Positions 6,838-13,134 of a stretch of DNA of 16,037 bases are shown here, in pieces. Location: NCBI GenBank assembly GCA_020852775.1, contig JADZAD010000083.1, positions 1 through 16,037 on the forward strand. Direction: 5' to 3'. The notes below the pieces were generated by a model that saw only the letters and a program-made list of their open reading frames with translations, was not told where the DNA came from and did not search any database. The translations under genes and the position numbers were made by a program. Position 1 is the stretch's first letter, and the number at the start of each line of letters is the position of its first letter. The stretch is from Anaerolineae bacterium (GTDB taxonomy: Bacteria > Chloroflexota > Anaerolineae > Aggregatilineales > UBA3940).

Positions 6838-8082
6838 ATGGCAGACAGCGAAATCCACATCCTGATCGTCGACAACCAGCGTGAAGAAGCCCGCTTTCTG
6901 AAGACCACGCTCGAGCTTCTCGAACATGGGTTTACGATTGTGGACGTCCCCTCAGGTGAAGAGGCGATGCTGGAGTTCATCAAGCCGCTCGATCTGATCG
7001 TCACGCGCAACACCCTGCCGGGGATGAGCGGCCTCGATCTGATCCGCCGGGCACACCGGCGGCACCCCACGGTCAAGTCCATCCTTACCGTGGAGCGCAT
7101 CACCGATGACCTGCGCCAGCAAGCCAGCGAAGCAGGCGTTACCAGCCTGATCGAGAAGCCTTATGACGCCCATGATGTGAGTTCCGCCGTCCAGCAGGCG
7201 CTTTTCGGGGAAAGGCCTGGCCAGGCCTCCCCCGCTGCGCAGCCCTCCTCGGATGGTGAGTTCGGGCCAATCCCCCCGGTGGATGCCGCGGAAGTAGGCC
7301 GGATGCTTGGCCCACAGATGTTTGCCCTGGGGGCGCGAGGCGTCGCATTCGTCAACCGCAAAGGGGAAGTGCTATGGCGCGGCGGCCAGTTCGATGACCG
7401 TGTGCGCTTCAACGAACTGGTGGTCTTTCTGGCACGCAATCTGACAAACTCCGGCACGATCGCGTCGTATATCGGCCAGATACCCTCCACCACCATGCAA
7501 TATTACGATGGCTTTAACTACGATCTGTTTTCGATCTCCGTCGGCGTTCACTTCTTCGTGGCACTGGTCTTTGATGGCGATAGCCAGAACATGCTGGGAG
7601 CGGTCATGAACTTCCGGCGTAAGGTCATTCGAGACGTGATCGACTACATCGGTGTGGATGCGGTGCTGGGTAACCCGGAAGGGACATGGGCTGCCGTCAA
7701 GGCCGGGCGGGTCGCCGCCGGAGCACCGGAGCCAGAAGAAGAGATTGCGGTACCAGACGTGATCGAGGTGGATGGCGCCCCGGTCTTCACCTACTCCTCC
7801 GCGCGCGAAGAGGCGCTGGCCCGGCAGGCTGCCCAGGCCAGGGCAAAAGCAAAAGCGGAGCCCACTGAGATCATCCAGGTGTTTGAACTGGAGGAGATCG
7901 ATAAGGATACTGCCCGGATTGACCTCGATCTGGGTGAATTAGAGAGCGCCCTCGGTGAAGGTGGAGAAGGACTGGAAGACTTCTGGGGTGCAGTCGAGGA
8001 AGAAGGAGCGAAGATCCGAGAGGATGCGATCTCGATGGATGAAGCGATCCGGCTCGGCCTGATGGACGACCTCAACCCGTAG
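6838..8082 (+). CDS. Pseudo-receiver plus roadblock/LC7-like domain protein
   Basis: This 414-residue soluble protein starts with a receiver (REC) fold (residues 5-120). The phospho-acceptor Asp is replaced: the usual D-L-V-L-L-D stretch reads DLIVTR, putting Arg57 (codon at 7006-7008) in its place. One of the paired acidic residues is also changed (D12-N13). The receiver Thr (T84) and Lys (K107, in EKPY) are kept, so the fold is probably intact but cannot be phosphorylated normally. Residues about 140-285 resemble a roadblock/LC7 domain (GVAFVNRKGEVLWRGGQF, then FSISVGVHFFVALVFDG). These domains often bind small Ras-like GTPases or dimerise. The C-terminus is Ala/Lys-rich and then very acidic, ending with a possible short helix. 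AGGGA precedes the ATG. Its function is unknown; it is likely a protein-interaction scaffold or regulator. Confidence 0.88.
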   Translation: MADSEIHILIVDNQREEARFLKTTLELLEHGFTIVDVPSGEEAMLEFIKPLDLIVTRNTLPGMSGLDLIRRAHRRHPTVKSILTVERITDDLRQQASEAGVTSLIEKPYDAHDVSSAVQQALFGERPGQASPAAQPSSDGEFGPIPPVDAAEVGRMLGPQMFALGARGVAFVNRKGEVLWRGGQFDDRVRFNELVVFLARNLTNSGTIASYIGQIPSTTMQYYDGFNYDLFSISVGVHFFVALVFDGDSQNMLGAVMNFRRKVIRDVIDYIGVDAVLGNPEGTWAAVKAGRVAAGAPEPEEEIAVPDVIEVDGAPVFTYSSAREEALARQAAQARAKAKAEPTEIIQVFELEEIDKDTARIDLDLGELESALGEGGEGLEDFWGAVEEEGAKIREDAISMDEAIRLGLMDDLNP

Positions 8083-8126
8083 CATTGGGCGCACGTACCG
8101 CACACAAACGAACAGGTATTGATAAG

Positions 8127-8155
8127 GCAGGGGCATGACAGCGAAATGCCCCTGC
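8127..8155 (+). promoter_or_regulatory. Strong hairpin in the leader of the PTPS-fold gene set
   Basis: A perfect 10-bp stem (8127-8136 with 8146-8155) encloses a 9-base loop in the 98-base gap before the PTPS-fold gene. No T-run follows, so it is not a classical terminator. It could partly attenuate read-through from the roadblock gene or protect the 3' or 5' end of a processed message. Part of the loop (GACAGC, 8137-8142) is complementary to GCTGTC at 8158-8163, allowing an alternative pairing that excludes the main stem. Confidence 0.5.
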
Positions 8156-8186
8156 AGGCTGTCACACACAGAGAGGATCCGTGAGA

Positions 8187-8564
8187 ATGTACAAACTTGC
8201 CGTACAGCGTAATTTCGTCGCCCAGCATTTTCTGATTGGGGGAGACTGGGGTTCGGAAAATGAGTGGCATTCGCATCACTACCGCGTCGAACTGCGGCTT
8301 GAAGGGCGCGAACTGGACCGCCACGGTTACCTTGTAGACATCATCGACGTAGAGAAGAACCTCAACGAACTGGTGGCCCATTATCGGGACAAGACCCTGA
8401 ACGATCTGCCCGAGTTTGCCGGGCTGAACCCCAGCATTGAACACTTCACCCGTATCTTCTGCACGACAATGAGCGATCGTATCAAAGCGGAGAACATCCA
8501 CGCGATGGAGGTGGTGATCTGGGAAAACGAGATCGCCTGGGCGTCGTACCGCGTCGAGCGTTAA
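8187..8564 (+). CDS. 6-pyruvoyl-tetrahydropterin synthase/QueD-fold protein with altered catalytic residues
   Basis: The 125-residue protein matches the PTPS/QueD (T-fold) family, which converts dihydroneopterin triphosphate to pterins or the queuosine precursor. The three zinc ligands are present: His14 in FVAQH, and His28 and His30 in HSHHY. The pterin-anchoring Glu is probably Glu113. Aligned by eye with E. coli QueD, however, the catalytic Cys site is Glu24 (ENEWHSH instead of CxxxHGH). The catalytic Asp-His pair before LND is Arg67-Asp68 (YRDKTLND instead of LDHHYLND). A different reaction or a binding role is therefore likely. The ATG at 8187 sits 9 bases after AGAGGA; an in-frame GTG at 8181 would add two residues but is too close to that site. 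It heads a four-gene set, 13 bases before a glycosyltransferase. Confidence 0.87.
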   Translation: MYKLAVQRNFVAQHFLIGGDWGSENEWHSHHYRVELRLEGRELDRHGYLVDIIDVEKNLNELVAHYRDKTLNDLPEFAGLNPSIEHFTRIFCTTMSDRIKAENIHAMEVVIWENEIAWASYRVER

Positions 8565-8577
8565 GCGATCGGGGCCA

Positions 8578-9681
8578 GTGGTGCGCATCGGACTGGTGAT
8601 CTATGGCAGCCTTGAGACGATTTCTGGCGGTTATCTGTACGATCGCGTGCTGGTTGCCCATCTGCGAGAACAGGGTGACCATGTCGAGGTCATCAGCCAG
8701 TGCTGGAAGCACTATACGGGCCATCTTATCCAGAACTTTGACCGGGATGTGTACCAGCATCTGCTACACGCTGACTATGATGTGCTGCTTCAGGACGAAC
8801 TGAACCACTCCTCACTCGTGCTGATGAACAGGCGACTGCGTGGACGGGTCGCCTACCCGATCGTAAGCATTGTCCACCACCTGCGCTGCAGCGAGGCGCG
8901 CCCTGTCTGGCAGAACGTGGGTTACCGTGCAGTAGAGCAGCGTTATCTGCGCGGTGTTGATGGGTTTGTCTTTAACAGCCAGACTACGCGGGCCGCAGTC
9001 GAGAAGCTCACCGGGCCGGGTCGCCCATCAGTGGTCGCTCACCCGGCCGGGGATCGTTTCACGGTCGATCTCACAGATGCCGGCATCGTCCACCGGGCTG
9101 CTGAACAGCCGTTGCGTGTGCTGTTCGTCGGCAACCTGATCGAGCGCAAGGGCCTGCATATTCTGATCGAAGCGTTGAGCCGCCTGCCAGCCGGCACCGC
9201 CGATCTGACGATCGTCGGGAACCAGGCCAGCGACCGGGCTTATACGGCCCGCATCCACGCGCTGATCGCCCGGTACGGCCTCGAGAGCACAGTCCGGCTG
9301 GCCGGCACACTCTCGGACTCCGAACTGGCAGGTGAGATGCGGCGAAGCCATGTGCTGGCAGTGCCCTCCAGCTATGAGGGCTTCGGGATCGTGTATCTCG
9401 AAGGGATGGGGTTCGGCCTGCCCGGCATCGCCTCGACTGCCGGCGCCGCGGGCGAGATCATCGCGGATGGTACCACCGGGTTCCTCGCCGCGCCGGGGGA
9501 TGTCTCCGCGCTGGTGAGCCACCTCACGCGGCTGGCCGCAGATCGCTCGCTGCTGATCAAGATGAGCCGTGCCGCCCGCCGCCGCTTTGAAGCACACCCG
9601 ACCTGGGCAGAGAGCACCGCCGCAATCCGCGCTTTCCTGCAGGGGATGGCGCTCCCCCACCAGGAGAGGCCGATTCCATGA
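8578..9681 (+). CDS. Family 4 (GT-B) glycosyltransferase
   Basis: This 367-residue cytoplasmic enzyme should transfer a sugar from an activated nucleotide sugar with retention of configuration. The N-terminal Rossmann-like domain starts with the acceptor-side loop SGGYLYDRVLVAHL. The C-terminal domain begins with LRVLFVGNLIERKGLHILIEAL, as in many GT4 enzymes. The EX7E motif is SYEGFGIVYLEG, with Glu267 and Glu275 as the donor-binding pair, followed by GLPGIAS and GAAGEII. There are two consecutive GTG start candidates, 8578 and 8581, and no strong ribosome-binding site. That suggests translation coupled to the PTPS-fold gene, which ends 13 bases upstream. The stop overlaps the next start as ATGA. 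The acceptor is unknown. Pairing with a pterin-fold gene recalls the tetrahydrobiopterin glucosyltransferases of cyanobacteria, but this is only a hypothesis. Confidence 0.93.
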   Translation: MVRIGLVIYGSLETISGGYLYDRVLVAHLREQGDHVEVISQCWKHYTGHLIQNFDRDVYQHLLHADYDVLLQDELNHSSLVLMNRRLRGRVAYPIVSIVHHLRCSEARPVWQNVGYRAVEQRYLRGVDGFVFNSQTTRAAVEKLTGPGRPSVVAHPAGDRFTVDLTDAGIVHRAAEQPLRVLFVGNLIERKGLHILIEALSRLPAGTADLTIVGNQASDRAYTARIHALIARYGLESTVRLAGTLSDSELAGEMRRSHVLAVPSSYEGFGIVYLEGMGFGLPGIASTAGAAGEIIADGTTGFLAAPGDVSALVSHLTRLAADRSLLIKMSRAARRRFEAHPTWAESTAAIRAFLQGMALPHQERPIP

Positions 9682-9902
9682 TCTGGTATCGTCCGGACGT
9701 GGTCAAGGTTCGCTGCCCGGAATGTCTCGCCCCGATCTGGGTTCGTGAGTCGATCGCGCAGTGGGCCCCGGTAACGTGCCCGGAGTGCCATACCGCGCTG
9801 GAGGTTATCAGCCTGAATCCGCCGGTGCTGGATTATCTGCAGGCCGGCATTGACCATGACGACAGCGATCATTCCATCCCACCTGCTACCGGAGCCTCCT
9901 AG
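9678..9902 (+). CDS. Small LysW-like zinc-ribbon protein
   Basis: This 74-residue protein has two CPEC knuckles (Cys13/Cys16 and Cys34/Cys37), which should bind one zinc. The spacing and the segment CHTALEVISLNPPVLDYL strongly resemble LysW, the amino-group carrier protein of lysine and arginine biosynthesis (CxxCGxxLEVvsldP). LysW proteins end in EDWGE, whose terminal Glu carries the substrate. Here the tail is acidic (IDHDDSD) but ends SIPPATGAS, so the canonical carrier function is not expected. The start codon overlaps the glycosyltransferase stop by four bases (ATGA), and the stop overlaps the Nudix start by one base, so its expression is tied to both. A structural or adaptor role for the glycosyltransferase or Nudix partner is possible but not shown. 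Confidence 0.85.
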   Translation: MIWYRPDVVKVRCPECLAPIWVRESIAQWAPVTCPECHTALEVISLNPPVLDYLQAGIDHDDSDHSIPPATGAS

Positions 9903-10402
9903 TGTCTGTCGGAAATTATGCCTCATCAAAGAAGAAATTCGTCGTTTCCGCCGGCTGCGTTGTCTGCCGGATTACCTCCGCAGGCGCACTCCAGGTGCTG
10001 CTGGTCGGTGGCAAAGCCTCCGAGCACAGCTACCGCGGCTTCCCGAAAGGACGCCTGAACGACGGAGAAAGCCCGGAGATGGCCGCTCTGCGGGAAACCC
10101 GTGAAGAGACCGGCCTGCGGACAGAGCTGCTCGCGCTGGCCGGCATATCTCACTATGAGTTCATCTCGCTCAAGGGGAATGAGGTCTACAAGACGGTACG
10201 GTTCTACCTTGCCCGGGCGATCGGTGGAAGCACCAGTGACAAGGATAATGAGCATTACGATGTCATATGGATCGAGGCAGATGAAGCCCAGCGCAGCCTC
10301 TCTTACCGGGCTGACCAGCAGATCATGCGCAACGCCCGCCTGCTGATTGAGCACGTACCGCTGTACCGTGAACTGCTTACGGAGACCGCGGCTGATGGCT
10401 GA
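9902..10402 (+). CDS. Nudix hydrolase
   Basis: Nudix enzymes cleave nucleoside diphosphates linked to another group. This 166-residue protein has a perfect Nudix box, GX5EX7REXXEEXG, reading GRLNDGESPEMAALRETREE followed by TGL at about residues 49-71. FPKG stands just before it, and YKTVRFYLA and EHYDVIWIEADEA follow. The layout is like the MutT/Ap4A-Ap6A hydrolase group. Dihydroneopterin triphosphate pyrophosphatase is also a Nudix enzyme, so a role with the PTPS-fold gene upstream cannot be excluded. The start is GTG at 9902, overlapping the previous stop (TAGTG) by one base, with GGAG seven bases upstream. It is the last gene of the set; no terminator is visible after it. Confidence 0.95.
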   Translation: MSVGNYASSKKKFVVSAGCVVCRITSAGALQVLLVGGKASEHSYRGFPKGRLNDGESPEMAALRETREETGLRTELLALAGISHYEFISLKGNEVYKTVRFYLARAIGGSTSDKDNEHYDVIWIEADEAQRSLSYRADQQIMRNARLLIEHVPLYRELLTETAADG

Positions 10403-10464
10403 CGCGCCGGATACGTTCCCCCGCTGACTTCCTGCTGCGCTTCCTGTACCCCTGAAACAGGTCG

Positions 10465-10490
10465 TTGACCCCGCCCGGTTCAGGTATAAT
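10465..10490 (+). promoter_or_regulatory. Probable promoter of the LysM protein gene
   Basis: A perfect -10 hexamer TATAAT (10485-10490) is preceded by TTGACC at 10465-10470. The spacer is only 14 bases, shorter than the usual 17. Either the -35 is used weakly or another contact replaces it. Start of transcription near 10497 would give a leader of about 50 bases with AAGGG before the ATG. An inverted repeat, CCTGAA (10451-10456) and TTCAGG (10479-10484), brackets the -35 region and abuts the -10, a typical operator position. Confidence 0.6.
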
Positions 10491-10545
10491 GCGCCGGGAA
10501 GGGGCCTTTACGGGCCCGCGAAATCCGAGTAAGGGTAATGTTTCC

Positions 10546-12282
10546 ATGTCTGGTAACCGTGCAAGACAATTGTGGCTGGCCGCCGCCGCCGTGCTGATCG
10601 GGCTGCTGGCCGGGGGCGGACAGCCTGCCAGCGCACAGAGCGGTGAACTGCTGACAAACCCCAGCTTTGAGCCCCCGTTCAACGAGTTTGTGGTGCCGGG
10701 CACCGGGCAGGGCTTTGTGGCCTCCGGTTGGACACCGTGGTGGGTGAACACCGATACCGATAACCTCGACACGCCCGAATACAAGGCAGCGACGCTTCAG
10801 GTGGACGCTTATCGGGTCCACGACGGTACGACTGCCCAGCAGTATTTCCGCAAATGGGCAATGCACCTGGCAGGGGTCTACCAGAAGGTAAACGGCGTGA
10901 CGCCCGGCACAAGGCTGCGCCTCACGGCCTGGGGAATGGCATGGAGTACCTTCACCGAGCCGCCAACCGACCCGCATAACAGCGCCGCCGGGATAGGCTC
11001 GAATTACATCTACATGCAGATCGGAATCGACCCGAAAGGTGGTACAAATCCACTCAGTTCAGATGTGGTATGGTCGGAAGTCAAGGTGCCGATGGACTTC
11101 TACGACCTGTTTGTGCTGGAAGTCACCGCACAGGGCAGCAGTGTGACGGTCTACACCCGCAGCACCCCGCAGTATGCCGCTCCGACCATCGACGTGTACT
11201 GGGATGATGCCAGCCTGATCGCCATCACCCCCGGGAGCGCCCCCCCGCTGCCGGGAGCAAGATCGACCGGGACGCCGGTGCCGGGCATGGCGACGCTTGC
11301 CGCCGCCAGCACGTCCGCCGCCGCTCAACCTGCCTCGACACAGTCCGCGGCAGCCCAGCCAGCCGCTGCCGCACCGAGCTACAATCCTTCCACCGATCAG
11401 GCCAACCGCGCCAACAACGATACGACCGGGCTGGTGCCCGTCCCGGCGCAGTCACCGGATGCAGATGGATCACAGTGGCATGTCGTGCGCTACGGCGAAC
11501 CTCTGCTGCGTATCGCGGTGACCTACGGCGTCACCGCCCCGTCGATCCGTGAGTTGAACAGCCTGCGCTCCGATATGCTGTACGAAGGGCAGCGCCTGTT
11601 GATCAGCTCCGCGTCGCCTCCGCCGACGGAGATTCCGGCAACGACAGTCGCGGAGGCGGCAGCGTCCACCACCGCCCCGTCAGTGACGGGCACCGGGCAG
11701 ATCTGCCTGGTCCTCTTTGAAGACCTTGATGGTGATGGCATGTGGCAGCAGGGTGAGGCACTCCTGCCGGGTGGAGCTCTCAGCATTTCCGGCGCTTCGA
11801 CTGGCACTCACCTGACAGATGGGATCAGCGAACCGTTCTGCTTCAACGACCTGCCCGCGGGAGACTATGTAGTCTTCGCCGAGCCACCGGACACCCACAG
11901 CGCGACGAGCCTCTCCGAAATCCCGGTGACGCTCGCGGATGGCAGTCAGGTCGCCCTGAGTTTCGGGGCGTCCACGCCGGATGCGCTGCGCCCCGGCGTC
12001 GCTACCCTGGATGAGGCTGCCACGGACGCTGAGGGCCGCCACATCGCTGGTATCCCCTCCGGCGTAGTCATTGCGATCGGTGGAGGGCTGCTGCTGCTCG
12101 GCCTGGTCTCCCTGGGGGCTGCAGGGTACGTGTTCTTCTTCAGGAAAGAGGATACGGCCAGCCAACCAGCGACAGATGACCTGCGAGCGAATGAGTCGTC
12201 CATCCGTCCAGATGATACACAGGGGCCTACCCCGGATTCCGTTGACACGGACGGCTGGCAGTCGCCAAAGCACCATTCATAA
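10546..12282 (+). CDS. Secreted, membrane-anchored LysM-domain protein
   Basis: The 578-residue product is a cell-envelope protein of unknown task. A Sec signal peptide covers residues 1-31, with a likely cut after ASAQ. An N-terminal domain (about 32-225) opens with ELLTNPSFE and closes with IDVYWDDASLI, like jelly-roll carbohydrate-binding modules. After an Ala/Pro/Thr/Ser-rich linker comes one LysM domain (about 311-355, WHVVRYGEPLLRIAVTYGV to LYEGQRLLI), expected to bind peptidoglycan or another N-acetylglucosamine polymer. A second linker leads to an SdrD/transthyretin-like beta domain (about 385-482) with FEDLDGDGMWQQGE, a possible calcium-binding loop. A hydrophobic segment (about 506-530) and an acidic cytoplasmic tail end the protein. 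The ATG at 10546 is preferred because AAGGG precedes it and the signal peptide starts there; an upstream in-frame ATG at 10465 overlaps the promoter. Confidence 0.88.
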   Translation: MSGNRARQLWLAAAAVLIGLLAGGGQPASAQSGELLTNPSFEPPFNEFVVPGTGQGFVASGWTPWWVNTDTDNLDTPEYKAATLQVDAYRVHDGTTAQQYFRKWAMHLAGVYQKVNGVTPGTRLRLTAWGMAWSTFTEPPTDPHNSAAGIGSNYIYMQIGIDPKGGTNPLSSDVVWSEVKVPMDFYDLFVLEVTAQGSSVTVYTRSTPQYAAPTIDVYWDDASLIAITPGSAPPLPGARSTGTPVPGMATLAAASTSAAAQPASTQSAAAQPAAAAPSYNPSTDQANRANNDTTGLVPVPAQSPDADGSQWHVVRYGEPLLRIAVTYGVTAPSIRELNSLRSDMLYEGQRLLISSASPPPTEIPATTVAEAAASTTAPSVTGTGQICLVLFEDLDGDGMWQQGEALLPGGALSISGASTGTHLTDGISEPFCFNDLPAGDYVVFAEPPDTHSATSLSEIPVTLADGSQVALSFGASTPDALRPGVATLDEAATDAEGRHIAGIPSGVVIAIGGGLLLLGLVSLGAAGYVFFFRKEDTASQPATDDLRANESSIRPDDTQGPTPDSVDTDGWQSPKHHS

Positions 12283-12303
12283 AACAGGCACAGCGGGAAT
12301 ACG

Positions 12304-12333
12304 CAACAGCGGCGGGGTTTCTCGCCGCTGTTG
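12304..12333. terminator. Hairpin between convergent genes, probable bidirectional terminator
   Basis: A perfect 11-bp stem (12304-12314 with 12323-12333) with an 8-base loop lies between the stop of the LysM protein gene and the stop of surE. No T-run follows on either strand, so it is a weak or Rho-assisted terminator, or an mRNA 3'-end stabiliser for both transcripts. Confidence 0.65.
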
Positions 12334-12348
12334 ATTCAGCACGCAGCC

Positions 12349-13122
12349 TCAGCCATCTGCGCCGTCGAAGTCGAGGCCCCAGCCACCGATCGCGGCAATC
12401 AGGTTGTGCGCGGTCATATCCAGCTCGATCGGCGTCACGGAGATGTACCCCTGGTTCACCGCCCACAGATCAGTGCCGGGGTCATCATACACGCCGCCAG
12501 GCACCCCGCCGCCGATCCAGTAATACGGCCTGCCGGAGGGATCGACCCGGTCAATCAGCGTGTCATAGTACAGCCGCTTGCCCTGCCGGGTGATCTTCAC
12601 GCCCTTCGGGACGCCCGCCGGGACATTCACGTTGAGCAGGGTAAGCGGCGGGAATACCTGCCGCGCAAACACCGGCACCAGGCGCGCCGCGAAACGGGCC
12701 GCGTGGTTGAAATCGAAGTCACTATACTGATCGAGCGAGAACGCGATCGCCGGGACGCCCATGATACAGGCCTCCATCGCAGCGGTGACGGTGCCACTGT
12801 AGGTGATATCCTGCCCCATGTTCGGGCCGGAATTGATTCCGCTCACCACGAGATCGACCTTCTCCGTGAGATAGCCGCTCAACGCCAGCGTGATCGCATC
12901 TGCGGGGGAGCCGGAGCAGGCGAACCCGCCGACTCCGTCTGTGAGCGTGACGGGGGTGATGCGCAGCGGCTCGCGCAGCGTCTTGCGGTGCCCTACCGTG
13001 CTCTGGTTCTGGTCGGGGGCCATAATGGTAATGCGCGCCCCCGGAATTCCCCGGAGTGCGTTCTGCAGGGCAAAGATACCCGGCGCGTAGATGCCATCGT
13101 CATTCGTCACCAGTATATGCAT
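12349..13122 (-). CDS. surE: 5'/3'-nucleotidase SurE
   Basis: SurE is a metal-dependent phosphatase that removes phosphate from nucleoside 5'- and 3'-monophosphates (and short polyphosphate in some species) in the cytoplasm. The N-terminal metal site MHILVTNDDGIYAPG (Asp8, Asp9), the Ser41 region DQNQSTVGHRKTL and the metal/substrate loop SGINSGPNMG are all present. The 257-residue length is typical. The ATG at 13122 is chosen because TAGGA stands seven bases upstream; a TTG one codon earlier is less likely. The permease stop codon lies within that TAGGA, so translation of the two genes is probably coupled. With the nucleoside hydrolase two genes upstream it would form a nucleotide-to-base salvage route. 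Confidence 0.97.
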   Translation of the reverse strand: MHILVTNDDGIYAPGIFALQNALRGIPGARITIMAPDQNQSTVGHRKTLREPLRITPVTLTDGVGGFACSGSPADAITLALSGYLTEKVDLVVSGINSGPNMGQDITYSGTVTAAMEACIMGVPAIAFSLDQYSDFDFNHAARFAARLVPVFARQVFPPLTLLNVNVPAGVPKGVKITRQGKRLYYDTLIDRVDPSGRPYYWIGGGVPGGVYDDPGTDLWAVNQGYISVTPIELDMTAHNLIAAIGGWGLDFDGADG

Positions 13123-13129
13123 CAATCTG

Positions 13130-13134
13130 TCCTA
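13130..13134 (-). promoter_or_regulatory. surE ribosome-binding site overlapping the permease stop
   Basis: TAGGA (13134-13130, minus strand) contains the TAG stop of the permease gene and supplies the AGGA ribosome-binding site for surE, seven bases before its ATG. This fixes the surE start and indicates coupled translation. Confidence 0.7.

Noticed and set aside
6397..6884. Open frames of 60-108 codons in the gap between the sirtuin and roadblock genes
   Set aside because: They have no family motif, no good ribosome-binding site, and they overlap the minus-strand promoter and inverted repeats or the start of the roadblock gene.
8127..8163. A full H-type pseudoknot or preQ1-type riboswitch before the PTPS-fold gene
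   Set aside because: Only two bases would have to cross a 10-bp stem, which is sterically impossible without opening it, and the A-rich tail of preQ1 riboswitches is absent. Kept only as alternative hairpins.
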